Positions 34,822 to 43,895 are shown, counted from the first letter of the stretch. The stretch: DNA of 64,000 bases from Acutalibacter muris (GCF_002201475.1 NZ_CP021422.1:1240001-1304000), one strand, 5' to 3'. A program made the numbers and translations. Notes: a model not told the origin generated them from the letters alone.

Positions 34822-36069
34822 TCACCGTACCTGTCCCTGACCGTAGATAATATACTTGCAGCTTGTGAGCTCCTCCAGGCCCATGGGCCCTCTGGCGTGC
34901 ATCTTTTGGGTGGAGATGCCTATCTCCGCGCCGAGCCCAAATTCCCCGCCATCGGTGAAGCGGGTAGAGGCGTTTACGTAAACCGCCGCAGCGTCTACTT
35001 GGTCCAGGAACCGTTGGGCGGTGAAGTAGTCCCTTGTCACAAGGCTCTCAGAGTGCCCGGTGGAGTGGGCGTTGATGAACTCGATGGCTTCTTCGGCGCT
35101 GCCCACAATGCGGACGGCCAGGGTATAGTCGCCGTACTCCGCGTTCCAGTCGTCCTCTGTAGCCGGGACCCCTCTGCTCCCCAAAAGAGCCAGGGCCTCC
35201 TCGTCGCAGCGGAGCTCCACCTCATGCCTGTCCAGCAGCGGCACGGCCACAGCCAAAAACTCCCTTGCGATATCCCGGTGGAGGACAACACATTCCGCCG
35301 CGTTGCACACAGAGGGCCGGGAACATTTGGCGTTGAATAAAATCTCCGCGCCCATTTGCAGGTCGGCTTCCCTGTCGATATAGACATGGCAGACCCCCTC
35401 GCCGGTGCGGATAACGGGCACGCTGGCGTTCTTGGCAACGGAGCGGATAAGCCCAGCGCCGCCCCGGGGAATAAGCACGTCAATATACTTATCAAGACGC
35501 ATAAGCTCGTTGGCGGTCTCCCGGCCGGTGTCCTGCACAAGGGCTGTGCAGTCCTCGGGAAGCCCCGCTTCTGCCAGTGTTTTCCGCATGATTTCCACCG
35601 CCGCCATATTGGAGTGTATGGCCTCGCTGCCGCCCCTTAACACACAGGCGTTGCCGGATTTCAGGCACAGCGCGGCGGCGTCCACGGTCACGTTGGGCCG
35701 GGCCTCATATATGATGGCCACCACGCCCAGTGGGACCCGCCGGCGGCCGATAATAAGCCCGTTGGGCCGGGTCTCCATACGGTCCACCTTCCCTATAGGG
35801 TCAGGTAAAGCCGCCACCTGTCTAAGTCCCTCCGCCACCCCGGCAATACGCTCCGGGGTGAGGGCCAGCCGGTCCAAAAGAGCAGGGCGCATACCGGCGG
35901 CCTTTGCGGCGGCAAGGTCCTGGGAGTTTGCCAGCAGCCACCTGTCCTGGTTCTCTATAAGCGCCTTTGCGATGGATTCCAGGGCCATGTTTTTTAGGTC
36001 GGTTCCCGCGGCGGACAGGGTATAGGAGGCCTTTTTCGCTGCCGCGCACTGAGTCTCTAGCTTAGTCAT
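34822..36069 (-). CDS. proA: Glutamate-5-semialdehyde dehydrogenase (gamma-glutamyl phosphate reductase)
   Basis: Start at 36069 (MTKLETQCAAAKKASY), where the ATG overlaps the proB stop (TAATG). 415 residues. Aldehyde-dehydrogenase fold with VPLGVVAIIYEARPNVTVDA near 108-127, GGSEAIHSN and the catalytic-Cys region NAKCSRPSVCNAAE near 265-278. Reduces gamma-glutamyl phosphate made by ProB. Confidence 0.95.
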   Translation of the reverse strand: MTKLETQCAAAKKASYTLSAAGTDLKNMALESIAKALIENQDRWLLANSQDLAAAKAAGMRPALLDRLALTPERIAGVAEGLRQVAALPDPIGKVDRMETRPNGLIIGRRRVPLGVVAIIYEARPNVTVDAAALCLKSGNACVLRGGSEAIHSNMAAVEIMRKTLAEAGLPEDCTALVQDTGRETANELMRLDKYIDVLIPRGGAGLIRSVAKNASVPVIRTGEGVCHVYIDREADLQMGAEILFNAKCSRPSVCNAAECVVLHRDIAREFLAVAVPLLDRHEVELRCDEEALALLGSRGVPATEDDWNAEYGDYTLAVRIVGSAEEAIEFINAHSTGHSESLVTRDYFTAQRFLDQVDAAAVYVNASTRFTDGGEFGLGAEIGISTQKMHARGPMGLEELTSCKYIIYGQGQVR

Positions 36070-36878
36070 TATTGGTCGCCCGCCTTTCTTTTTGCAATAA
36101 ATCTTGTGCCGGTCTCCCGGCCCTCCACAATGCCGTAAAGGTCTTCGGGGCGGGCCCCGTTGGTTATCACCATATCGCACCCGGCCTCCAGGGCTATTTT
36201 CGCCGCCGAAAGCTTTGTGGCCATACCGCCGGTGCCCCGCCAAGTGCCGGGATTCCCGGCCATGTCCAGGATATCAGGGGTAAGCTCCGTAACACGGTGC
36301 AAAAGCTTTGCGCCGGGGTCTACCCGGGGGTCGGCGCTGTAAAGGCCGTCTATATCGCTGAGAAGCACCAACAGGTCTGCGCCGCAGAGGGAGGCCACAA
36401 TGGCCGAGAGGGTGTCGTTGTCCCCCAGCACCTTGTGCCGCCCGGTCTCGATCTCGGCGGAGGACACGGAGTCGTTCTCGTTCACCACCGGGAGGACCCC
36501 CAGCTCCAGCAGGGCGGAAAAGGTTCCGCGAAGGTGTTCGGCCCTTACGGGGTCCTCCACGTCCTCGCCGGTGAGGAGTATCTGGGCCATGGTGCGGTTG
36601 TATTCCGAGAAAAGCTTGTCGTATATGTGCATCATACGGCACTGGCCCACCGCCGCCGCGGCTTGCTTCCTCCTGAGGGAGGAGGGCCGCTCGGGAAGTC
36701 CGAGGTGCGCAACCCCCACCGCGATGGCCCCGGAGGTCACCAGGATAATCTCGTGCCCCGCCCCGCACAGGTCACTGAGCACACGCACCAGCCTCTCCAT
36801 GCTTCTAAGGTCGAGGCTGCCGGAGGGGTGGGTCAGGGTAGAGGTGCCCACCTTGACCACCATACGTTTGGGCTTCAT
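36069..36878 (-). CDS. proB: Glutamate 5-kinase, without PUA domain
   Basis: Start at the second ATG, 36878 (MKPKRMVVKVG), as GGGAG lies 9 bases upstream; it abuts the first ATG at 36887. 269 residues: amino-acid-kinase fold with VVKVGTSTLTHPSG, ILVTSGAIAVGVAHLGL, ENDSVSSAEIETG, GDNDTLSAIVASL and GTGGMATKLSAAKIA. E. coli ProB has an extra C-terminal PUA domain, absent here as in many Firmicutes. First gene of the proline operon. Confidence 0.93.
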   Translation of the reverse strand: MKPKRMVVKVGTSTLTHPSGSLDLRSMERLVRVLSDLCGAGHEIILVTSGAIAVGVAHLGLPERPSSLRRKQAAAAVGQCRMMHIYDKLFSEYNRTMAQILLTGEDVEDPVRAEHLRGTFSALLELGVLPVVNENDSVSSAEIETGRHKVLGDNDTLSAIVASLCGADLLVLLSDIDGLYSADPRVDPGAKLLHRVTELTPDILDMAGNPGTWRGTGGMATKLSAAKIALEAGCDMVITNGARPEDLYGIVEGRETGTRFIAKRKAGDQ

Positions 36879-37229
36879 TATGTTCATCTCCCAATTATTT
36901 TAAAATATTAGCACAATAAAGTATAACAGATTTCCGCTCAAAAGGAAATGAGCAGACGCAAAATAAAACAGCCAAGCATATTCCGTGTGACAGCTAAATT
37001 TTAGACTATATACACAAAGTGGGAACTATCAAAAAGCATACCTTTTGATAGTTCCCACTTTTCTGAATATTCTAACATAAAGCCGTGTTTATTTCAAGAC
37101 AAATTTATGATTTTCGAGTAAAATTTTCTCTTCCCAATCCTAAAATTCCCGAGCTTTCAAATGGTATACATTTTCAAACTTCATTCCCGGTTGGGTATTA
37201 AAGGTTTTATTTAGGAGGGGAAATTATTA
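36879..37229. other. Divergent AT-rich intergenic region
   Basis: Between proB (-) and the glycosyltransferase-like gene (+). Holds a weak minus -10 box (TATACT, 36919-36924), the perfect 19-bp hairpin at 37016-37061, and ~150 bases of AT-rich DNA before AGGAGGGG at 37212. No tRNA or coding sequence seen. Confidence 0.5.
37016..37064. terminator. Perfect 19-bp hairpin with A/T flanks (orphan terminator)
   Basis: AAAGTGGGAACTATCAAAA (37016-37034) is exactly complementary to TTTTGATAGTTCCCACTTT (37043-37061), 8-base loop. It is a bidirectional terminator by structure, yet sits between divergent genes where none is needed, so it may be left from a lost gene or transferred with the downstream gene. 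Confidence 0.7.
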
Positions 37230-38099
37230 ATGATAGTTGGAATAAACTATGCGGAGGACCGCTTCAAACCTGCACAAAAACTGAATACAAAAACTGCGCT
37301 TAAACACGGTGTGGATAGAGTGATAGAGTATTCCCCTGAGAGTATTTCTGCTGAATTTAAAGCGGCAAATAAGGAGATTTTTTCGGCGCCGCGTGGCGCG
37401 GGCTATTGGATATGGAAGCCCTATATCCTCAAAGATGCACTTTCAAAGATAAATGAAGGAGATTATTTAATATATACAGATTCCGGGGTGGCATATGAAG
37501 AATCAGTGACATGGTTATTAGAAGCGATGCAAAAGGAACATACGGATATCATGTGTTTTGCCAGCCCAGCGTCTGAATATCGGTGGACAAAACATGACGC
37601 CTTTGTTTTAATGGGGTGCGAGGATGACTTTTATAAGCTTTCTCCGCAATGTTGCGGGGGCTATATGATTTTTAGAAACACTGAGAAAAGCCGCAGCTTT
37701 ATTGATGATTTTCTCCACTTTGCTTGCGACAGCCGAATAATATCAGATCTTCCAAGTACATTGGGTGAGGAACATCCTGAGTTTTTAGAAAACCGTCACG
37801 ATCAGACTATTTGGAGTTTACTGTGTAAAAAGAATCATCTACCCATGTTTCGGAATCCTTCCCAGGAGGGAGGGGGCTGGGCGCGGGCTGAGTATTCCAA
37901 GAGCATAAATAGCAGAAGTGAATACCCTGTAATTTTTTTACATCATAGGAAGTGCTACATACAATACGAATTTCAATTGAAGGTTTGGAAAGTCTTTGGC
38001 GAGTGTCGGAATTTTTGGAAATATTTTTCCAAGATCACCTGTGCCATATTCCATATTAAGTATATAAAAAATCCGTATCGCTCTCAGTATCGTCCATAA
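37230..38099 (+). CDS. Glycosyltransferase-like protein, AT-rich
   Basis: 289 residues from ATG 37230, AGGAGGGG upstream. Seen: RGAGYWIWKPYILKDAL near residues 53-70, GDYLIYTDSGVAY near 77-89, CCGGYMIFRNT and DQTIWSLLCKK, a pattern I associate with GT-A-type glycosyltransferase-like proteins of polysaccharide clusters (TDSG in the place of a DxD-like motif). Codons are much more A/T-rich than in neighbours, a sign of horizontal gain. No other polysaccharide genes adjoin. Activity is inferred. Confidence 0.55.
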   Translation: MIVGINYAEDRFKPAQKLNTKTALKHGVDRVIEYSPESISAEFKAANKEIFSAPRGAGYWIWKPYILKDALSKINEGDYLIYTDSGVAYEESVTWLLEAMQKEHTDIMCFASPASEYRWTKHDAFVLMGCEDDFYKLSPQCCGGYMIFRNTEKSRSFIDDFLHFACDSRIISDLPSTLGEEHPEFLENRHDQTIWSLLCKKNHLPMFRNPSQEGGGWARAEYSKSINSRSEYPVIFLHHRKCYIQYEFQLKVWKVFGECRNFWKYFSKITCAIFHIKYIKNPYRSQYRP

Positions 38100-38215
38100 G
38101 GCGACTTTCCAAAGGGATATAGCGAAGGTTCAGGCGTCCCGGTTTTCACCTAAAGAACTAGCGCAAGACCCGTGACACGTCCACCCGGTTTTACTGCTAT
38201 CCAAAATGTTGAGGC

Positions 38216-38248
38216 AAAGAAGGAGAGGGCAAAGCCCTCTCCTTCTTT
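38216..38248. terminator. Bidirectional terminator
   Basis: AAAGAAGGAGAGGGC (38216-38230) pairs with GCCCTCTCCTTCTTT (38234-38248) around AAA, directly before the hydF stop codon. Confidence 0.9.
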
Positions 38249-39451
38249 CTATGCCAGCAGCTCCAAAATATCCGGGAACGCCTCCAAGCTCCTGCGCAGT
38301 ATGCCGTGCATCTGCGCGATGGCCACGCCGTAGTTCACAATGGGCACTCCGGCCTTTTTGGCCCTTGCCACCCGGCTTTTCATCTCCGCTTCGTTGAGCA
38401 TACAGCCGCCGCAGTGCACCACCAGCTTGTAGCCCTCCGGGCTCTCCGGGAATTCCCCGCCGGAGGTGAAGGTATACCGGGGCTTCACTCCGGTATACGT
38501 CTCTATCCACCCGGGCAGCTTCACCGTGCCGATGTCCCCGCACTGCCGGTGGTGAGTACAGCCCTCGGAGATGAGCACCGGGTCGCCGTCCTTGAGCTTT
38601 GACAGCTGCACAGCCCCCTGTACCAAGGTGGGCAGGCTGCCTTTATACCGTGCGAACAGTATGGAGAAGGAGGTCAGAAGTATATCCGGCGGGGTGACCT
38701 CCGCCACCTTCTCAAAGGCCTGGGAATCGGTTATCACTATCCTTGGCTTCTTCGCCAGCATTTTCAGCGTTGCCGCCAGCTCCCCGGTCTGGCAGGTGAC
38801 AAACGCGCAGTGTGCGTCCAGAATGTCTCGCATGGTCTGCTGCTGGGGCAGTATCATGCGCCCCTTGGGCGCGGCGGCGTCTATGGGCGTTACCAGCACT
38901 ACTAAATCGCCGGGGCCCAGCAGGTCCGCCACAATGCGCCGCTCGTTGCCCGCTTTGCCCGCAAAGGCCCCCAGCTTCTCCTTCAGGGCGGTGACGCCCT
39001 CCCCGGTCTTTGCGCTTACGTAAAGCGAATCCGCACCAAGTTCCCGGCGTTCGCCCAGCAAATCAGCCTTATTATACGCCGCGCAGTAGGGGAGGCCCCG
39101 CTCCTTAAAGAGCCCCAGCAGCTCCTTATCCAGCACGCTGAGCCCCTCCTTTGCGTCCACCACCAGCACGGCTATGTCGGTCTTTGCCAGTATCTCCCTT
39201 GCCTTCTGTACACGCAGTTCGCCAAGCTCCCCCTCGTCGTCCAGGCCGGGGGTGTCGATTATAACCACCGGCCCAATGGGCAGCAGCTCCATGGCTTTTC
39301 TGACCGGGTCGGTGGTGGTGCCCTTCACGTCGGACACCACCGCCAGCTGCTGGCCGGTGACGGCGTTCACAAGGCTGGACTTCCCGGCGTTGCGCATACC
39401 GAAAAAGGCGATATGGGGGCGCTCCGCCGATACGGTATCGTTCAGACTCAT
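38249..39451 (-). CDS. hydF: [FeFe]-hydrogenase maturation GTPase HydF
   Basis: Start at 39451 (MSLNDTVSAERPHIAFFG), GGAGGG upstream. About 400 residues. GTPase domain: GMRNAGKSSLVNA near 18-30, DTPGLDDEGE near 65, NKAD near 121. C-terminal Fe-S scaffold ligands: CTHHRQCGD near 303-311 and HCGGCMLNEAE near 353. HydF is the scaffold that receives the di-iron subcluster from HydE/HydG and delivers it to hydrogenase. Last gene of the operon. Confidence 0.95.
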   Translation of the reverse strand: MSLNDTVSAERPHIAFFGMRNAGKSSLVNAVTGQQLAVVSDVKGTTTDPVRKAMELLPIGPVVIIDTPGLDDEGELGELRVQKAREILAKTDIAVLVVDAKEGLSVLDKELLGLFKERGLPYCAAYNKADLLGERRELGADSLYVSAKTGEGVTALKEKLGAFAGKAGNERRIVADLLGPGDLVVLVTPIDAAAPKGRMILPQQQTMRDILDAHCAFVTCQTGELAATLKMLAKKPRIVITDSQAFEKVAEVTPPDILLTSFSILFARYKGSLPTLVQGAVQLSKLKDGDPVLISEGCTHHRQCGDIGTVKLPGWIETYTGVKPRYTFTSGGEFPESPEGYKLVVHCGGCMLNEAEMKSRVARAKKAGVPIVNYGVAIAQMHGILRRSLEAFPDILELLA

Positions 39452-39562
39452 ACTATCCCTCCGTTCTTCACTTCCAAAACTCCAACAATTTCTCGTCAAT
39501 GGCGGCAATCTTCTGAAATCATCTCCAGCAGCCCGCTGCCGTTATCAGTTTTGACAAGCATA

Positions 39563-41011
39563 TCAGAACCTGAAGTCCCTTCTGTTGGAGTTTTTGATAT
39601 CTTTAATGTTCTGCTCCGCTATCTCCCTGACCTTGTCCTTGGGTATCCTTTTAAGCTCCTCCTCGACCATCCTATAGCCCACCTCTTTGGTCTCGGGGCT
39701 GGCGTAGTCCTCAAGGTACTCTGAGAGGGTCATAAGGGCGTTGGGGTGGCAGCAGTTGAGTATCTGGCCGTTCTTGCAAAGGCTCATGAAGCGGTCGCCG
39801 GTGCGGCCCTCCCGATAGCAGGCGGTGCAGAAGGAGGGTATATGGCCGTTCTCCATCAGCCAGCGGACCACCTCGTCCAGGGTGCGCTGGTCGGACACGT
39901 CGAACTGCTCGGTGTCGTGGGGGCGCTCCTCCTGGGTGTAGCCGCCCACAGAGGTGCGGGAGCCGCCGCTGACCTGGGAGATGCCCAGGCGCAGAAGCTT
40001 CGAGCGCACGGCCTCGGTCTCCCGGGTAGAGATTATCATGCCGGTATAGGGCACCGCAAGGCGTATGCAGGCGGTGATATGGGCAAAGGTCTCGTCGTCG
40101 ATGCCGTTGTCGAACTGGTCGGGGTCGATGTCATCGGCCCGCTTTAAACGGGGCACGCTTATAGTGTGGGGGCCCACGCCGTGGACGGCCTCCAGGTGCT
40201 CGGCGTGCATAATGAGTCCCGCGAATTCGTACTTATACAGCTCCAGCCCGAACAGCACCCCCAGACCCACGTCGTCAATGCCGCCCTCCATGGCCCGGTC
40301 CATGGCCTCGGTGTGGTAGTCATAGTTATGCTTGGGGCCGGTGGGGTGCAGCTGCTCATAGGACTTCTTGTGGTAGGTCTCCTGGAACAGGATATAGGTG
40401 CCGATACCGGCTTCCTTCAGCTTGCGGTAATTCTCAACGGTGGTGGCGGCGATATTTACGTTCACCCGGCGGATATCGCCGTTCTTGTGGTGGACGCTGT
40501 AAATGGTCTTGATACAGTCCAGAATATACTCGATGGGATTATTGACCGGGTCCTCTCCGGCCTCTATAGCCAGCCGCTTGTGCCCCATATCCTGTAAGGC
40601 TATGACCTCGGCCTTGACCTCCTCCTGGGTGAGCTTCTTTCGGGGGATATGCTTGTTCACCGCGTGATAGGGGCAGTATACGCAGCCGTTGACGCAGTAG
40701 TTTGAGAGATACAGCGGCGCGAAGATGACTATGCGGTTGCCGTAAAAGGCCAGCTTTATTTCCTCGGCAATCTCGTACATCTTCTCGATCTTCTCCGGGA
40801 TATCGCAGGCCAGCAGCACCGAGGCCTCCCGGTGGGTAAGTCCCGAGCAGACGCAGCCGGTCTCGGTCTTTTGGGGCCGGGCCTTCTCGAGAATCTGGTC
40901 AATGAGCTCCACGTTGCGCTTGTTCTCCTCGGCATAGCGGAGGGCTTCCTGTATTTCTTCATCATTGATGAACTCCTCCGCGTGCAGGGATCTGGGGTCG
41001 TACTTTGCCAT
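39563..41011 (-). CDS. hydG: [FeFe]-hydrogenase maturation radical SAM tyrosine lyase HydG
   Basis: 482 residues. Radical-SAM CxxxCxxC as CVNGCVYC near residues 110-117, ThiH-like barrel, and a C-terminal auxiliary-cluster region CTACYREGRTGDRFMSLC near 397-414 with NCCHPNA. HydG cleaves tyrosine to supply CO and CN- to the H-cluster. AAAGGAG upstream. 77 bases after the methyltransferase gene. Confidence 0.96.
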   Translation of the reverse strand: MAKYDPRSLHAEEFINDEEIQEALRYAEENKRNVELIDQILEKARPQKTETGCVCSGLTHREASVLLACDIPEKIEKMYEIAEEIKLAFYGNRIVIFAPLYLSNYCVNGCVYCPYHAVNKHIPRKKLTQEEVKAEVIALQDMGHKRLAIEAGEDPVNNPIEYILDCIKTIYSVHHKNGDIRRVNVNIAATTVENYRKLKEAGIGTYILFQETYHKKSYEQLHPTGPKHNYDYHTEAMDRAMEGGIDDVGLGVLFGLELYKYEFAGLIMHAEHLEAVHGVGPHTISVPRLKRADDIDPDQFDNGIDDETFAHITACIRLAVPYTGMIISTRETEAVRSKLLRLGISQVSGGSRTSVGGYTQEERPHDTEQFDVSDQRTLDEVVRWLMENGHIPSFCTACYREGRTGDRFMSLCKNGQILNCCHPNALMTLSEYLEDYASPETKEVGYRMVEEELKRIPKDKVREIAEQNIKDIKNSNRRDFRF

Positions 41012-41088
41012 CTTGCATTACTCCTTTTCTTTGGGGCAGATTTCTCTTAGCCTCAGATTAAAATATTTTAAAAGCTTACATTTAAAGC

Positions 41089-41853
41089 CTATGGCTTTTG
41101 GGCAACTACACAGTACCAGGGTAAATCTTCAACGGGCGTTCCCTTTGTATCGACATGGGAGGGGTAAGGCAGCAACTGTATGTCACTATAGCCCATGGCC
41201 TTGAGCTTTCCTAAAAACAGGTCTCGCTTTATTGGAAAATAGTGCTCCTCAAAGACCTCCATCTGGACATACCTCTGGTCTTTTTCAAACAAATACATAA
41301 TGTTAAAGGTGATCGTACCGTCGCTGTTATAATCCCATATCTGGGTCAGATTGACACGCGTGTCGCCGTCAAAGAAGGGCGCGTATGGGAAAAAGCGCTT
41401 TCTGTCCGTAAGTATCTTATCCCAGTTGCGTATCTCAAAGTAGAGATATCCGCCGGGCTTCACTAGAGAGTCCATCTGCTCCAGGGTCCCGAGTAGGTCC
41501 TCGTTGTTTACATAGGGCAGGGAGTTCCCTGTGCTGGCGACGCAGTCAAAAGCGCCGTCAAAATTGTCCGCGACATTCCGGAAATCGCAGCATTTCAGCT
41601 CAATATCAAAGCCCCTCGCCTCGGCCTTTTTTCTGCAATTTGCAAGCATATTTTCGCTCAGGTCGGACCCGGAAAGCCGCACCCCAAGCTCCGCCAGGGG
41701 CAGTGTCGCGCTGCCCGAGCCGATGCTCACGTCCAGCAGGGAGCGGAGGTCTCTGCCGCTGAGAATATGCTCCCAGTGGGTTTTGAAAACCTTGCACCTA
41801 TCTTCGCTTTCGATAAGGTCGTAGATTTCTGCCCTGTCATACAGTTTGCCCAT
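41089..41853 (-). CDS. Class I SAM-dependent methyltransferase in the hyd operon
   Basis: Start at 41853 (MGKLYDRAEIYDLIES) after GGAGG; about 254 residues. SAM-binding motif LLDVSIGSGSATLPLAELG near 39-57 and motif II LSGSDLSENMLANCR; CVASTGNSLPYV follows. Typical small-molecule/protein methyltransferase fold; substrate unknown. It overlaps the GNAT gene by 17 bases and lies between hydE and hydG, which suggests co-expression with hydrogenase maturation but not necessarily a role in it. Confidence 0.8.
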   Translation of the reverse strand: MGKLYDRAEIYDLIESEDRCKVFKTHWEHILSGRDLRSLLDVSIGSGSATLPLAELGVRLSGSDLSENMLANCRKKAEARGFDIELKCCDFRNVADNFDGAFDCVASTGNSLPYVNNEDLLGTLEQMDSLVKPGGYLYFEIRNWDKILTDRKRFFPYAPFFDGDTRVNLTQIWDYNSDGTITFNIMYLFEKDQRYVQMEVFEEHYFPIKRDLFLGKLKAMGYSDIQLLPYPSHVDTKGTPVEDLPWYCVVAQKP

Positions 41854-42358
41854 CTTTATACCTCCCTGCCTGCAAATCGCAGGCAAAAATCATGTGCTTT
41901 CCCTCAGATTTCAGCCGTATATCTGGGTATTTCTCAAGCAGCTTAATACTGGCAAGATTTTCCCTGTCCACGTCAAACATGACCTCCCGGACCGCTAACC
42001 CGCCCAGATACTTCAGCATTGCGCCCATAGCCGCGAGGGCAATCCCTTTCCGGCGGAACCTGGAGGATATCCAGTAGTACATATAGATAGAATTTTCGCC
42101 AGGGGAGTAGTCATAAAGCCCGAATCTGCCGCAGGGGACACCGCGGTAAAAAACAACTATTGCATTGTCATAGGGCGGCTTTCGATTATCGAGATAGTGG
42201 TAGTCGTTTTGTATGCTGTAATCAGCGTCGAAGCCGAACCATCGGTTCAATTCCCGGATATCTTCCATAAACAGTGGGTAAAGCGCTTCTGTGGTTTCTT
42301 TTGTAATGGATTCCAGACGGATATCGGGATTCACTATAAACTTCATATTGACAGTCAT
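41837..42358 (-). CDS. GNAT-family acetyltransferase in the hyd operon
   Basis: Start at 42358 (MTVNMKFIVNPD), four bases of overlap with the hydE end; about 173 residues. GNAT core seen: FYRGVPCGRFGLYDYSPGENSIYMYYWI, shown here only by its first part GRFGLYDYS, then RRKGIALAAMGAML (acetyl-CoA loop R/Q-x-x-G-x-G/A) near 95-108 and MFDVDRENLASIKLLEKY. Acceptor unknown. Between hydE and a methyltransferase. Confidence 0.75.
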   Translation of the reverse strand: MTVNMKFIVNPDIRLESITKETTEALYPLFMEDIRELNRWFGFDADYSIQNDYHYLDNRKPPYDNAIVVFYRGVPCGRFGLYDYSPGENSIYMYYWISSRFRRKGIALAAMGAMLKYLGGLAVREVMFDVDRENLASIKLLEKYPDIRLKSEGKHMIFACDLQAGRYKDGQTV

Positions 42359-43410
42359 TTTTGACGCCTCACATCCCCCCGCGACGTCACAATATGATAC
42401 CCCACCGACTCCATCCTGGCGCTCAGGCAGTCCTTGCACTGAGCCGATTCCTCGCCTGTACATATCTTATTATCGTAAAGCTCATACTTTTTACGTACCG
42501 ACACCGGCGACAGGTTGGGCATTACCACGTTCGCTCCTGCCTTTATGCCCATCTCACGTCCCTCGGGATGAATGGTGCCAAGGGCGGTGGTGGCGGGCAG
42601 AAGGACAGGGGGGTGTATGAGCCGGATAATTGAGAGAAGATAGCAGGTCAGCTCCACCGTGCCGGGGGGGTGGTCCCGGAAGGGTGTGTCCTTATGGGGG
42701 ACGAAGGGGCCGATGCCGCACATATCTGGCTTGAACCCCTCGATAAACTTTAAATCCTTCGCAAGAGTATTGCTCGTCTGGTTTGGCGAGCCCACCATGA
42801 ACCCGCAGCCCACCTGATAGCCCAGGTCCCGCAGGTCCCGAAGGCAGCGCATACGGTTCTCAAAGGACATATCATTTGGGTGCAGGCTCTCGTAATGGGC
42901 CTTATCCGCCGTCTCGTGGCGCAGGAGATACCGGTCCGCCCCGGACCGGCGAAGAAGCTCATAGCTCTCGCGGCTGCGCTCGCCCATGGAGAGAGTCACG
43001 GCGCAGTCAGGATATATTGACTTGAGCTCACTGACTATATCGCACAGCACATTGTCAGTATAGTACGGGTCCTCGCCCCCCTGGAGCACGAAGGTGCGGA
43101 AGCCCAGCCTATAGCCCTCGGCGGCGCAGTCCGTTATCTGCTCCTTGGTAAGCCGGTAGCGGTCGCAGTTCTTGTTGCTTCTTCTTATTCCGCAGTAAAG
43201 GCAGTCGTTTTTGCAGATATTGCTTATCTCAATAAGCCCCCGGACGTATACATCGTTTCCGTATATAGCCTTGCGCGCCGCCACGGCTTTTTGGGCAAGG
43301 AGGGCGGCGGTCTCCGGGGCGCGGGCCTCTATCAGCTCCGCGTACTGCTCCAGGCTGAGGCTGTGGCTGTCGGCCAAAGCGTTTATAAGTGAAAGAATAT
43401 GCTCATTCAT
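42355..43410 (-). CDS. hydE: [FeFe]-hydrogenase maturation radical SAM protein HydE
   Basis: 351 residues. Radical-SAM cluster CKNDCLYCG near 66-74, SPNQTSNTLAKDL and FRDHPPG as in HydE/BioB-like enzymes; C-terminal QCKDC near 332. HydE acts on the di-iron assembly after HydG. Its start overlaps the TM1266-type gene by 8 bases. Confidence 0.95.
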   Translation of the reverse strand: MNEHILSLINALADSHSLSLEQYAELIEARAPETAALLAQKAVAARKAIYGNDVYVRGLIEISNICKNDCLYCGIRRSNKNCDRYRLTKEQITDCAAEGYRLGFRTFVLQGGEDPYYTDNVLCDIVSELKSIYPDCAVTLSMGERSRESYELLRRSGADRYLLRHETADKAHYESLHPNDMSFENRMRCLRDLRDLGYQVGCGFMVGSPNQTSNTLAKDLKFIEGFKPDMCGIGPFVPHKDTPFRDHPPGTVELTCYLLSIIRLIHPPVLLPATTALGTIHPEGREMGIKAGANVVMPNLSPVSVRKKYELYDNKICTGEESAQCKDCLSARMESVGYHIVTSRGDVRRQK

Positions 43411-43660
43411 GGCCGGTCACCCCCGAGAGGGCCGTCTTGACGCTGACCCCATGCAGGTTGCCTATTTTGCCCGCCATGCTGGAAATAGTGTCCTTCGGCG
43501 CGTCCAGGGCAATGCTGATAATGCTGATGTTCCGGGCCCGGTATGGAAGCCCCATGCGGCCGATTATATACTCGCCGTACTCGTGCAAAATGCCGTTGAG
43601 TTTTTCAACTGTCTCCGGCTCCTCGACTATTATGCTTATGACAGCCACCCGTGTCTCCAT
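43403..43660 (-). CDS. TM1266-type ACT-fold regulator of the iron-only hydrogenase system
   Basis: Start at 43660 (METRVAVISIIVEEP), CGGAGG upstream; 85 residues. Pattern ISIIVEEPETVEKLNGILHEYG ... IIGRMGLPYR ... SIALDAPKDTISSMAGKIG is described here in three parts and matches the small ACT/NikR-C-like family found with hydEFG. Proposed to be a regulator; ligand unknown. First gene of the operon. Confidence 0.85.
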   Translation of the reverse strand: METRVAVISIIVEEPETVEKLNGILHEYGEYIIGRMGLPYRARNISIISIALDAPKDTISSMAGKIGNLHGVSVKTALSGVTGHE

Positions 43661-43690
43661 GGTATACCTCCGTTTATTGGCATAAGGAAA

Positions 43691-43714
43691 GCCGTACCTC
43701 AAAAAAGGTACGGC
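43691..43714 (-). promoter_or_regulatory. Hairpin in the 5' leader of the hyd operon
   Basis: GCCGTACCT and AGGTACGGC (43691-43699, 43706-43714) form a 9-bp stem in the transcript, 30 bases before the first start codon, followed by TTTCCTT. Could be an attenuator or a ribosome-stalling structure. Confidence 0.45.
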
Positions 43715-43789
43715 GAAGCAAAGCGCAGTATATGCCGCACCTTTCACGCAGGACCGCCGCCCTTTGGGTCAGGTATCGAATCTGAGCTT

Positions 43790-43818
43790 ATTATACCCGC
43801 ACAGGCGGGGAAAGTCAA
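43790..43818 (-). promoter_or_regulatory. Promoter of the hyd operon
   Basis: Minus strand TTGACT (43813-43818), 17-base spacer, TATAAT (43790-43795). Leader to the first start is ~120 bases. Confidence 0.85.
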
Positions 43819-43866
43819 GTAAAACAATTTGCCAGCCGGGATTTATGCGTCCTCCCATCAAATCAC

Positions 43867-43895
43867 TTGCAGTTTTCCTTTTTTTATGATAAAAT
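43867..43895 (+). promoter_or_regulatory. Promoter for miaB
   Basis: TTGCAG (43867-43872), 17-base T-rich spacer, TAAAAT (43890-43895), divergent from the hyd promoter. Confidence 0.75.

Noticed and set aside
37016..37064. Miniature inverted-repeat transposon or IS end
   Set aside because: Only one short hairpin with an 8-base loop and no visible target duplication; terminator shape explains it more simply.
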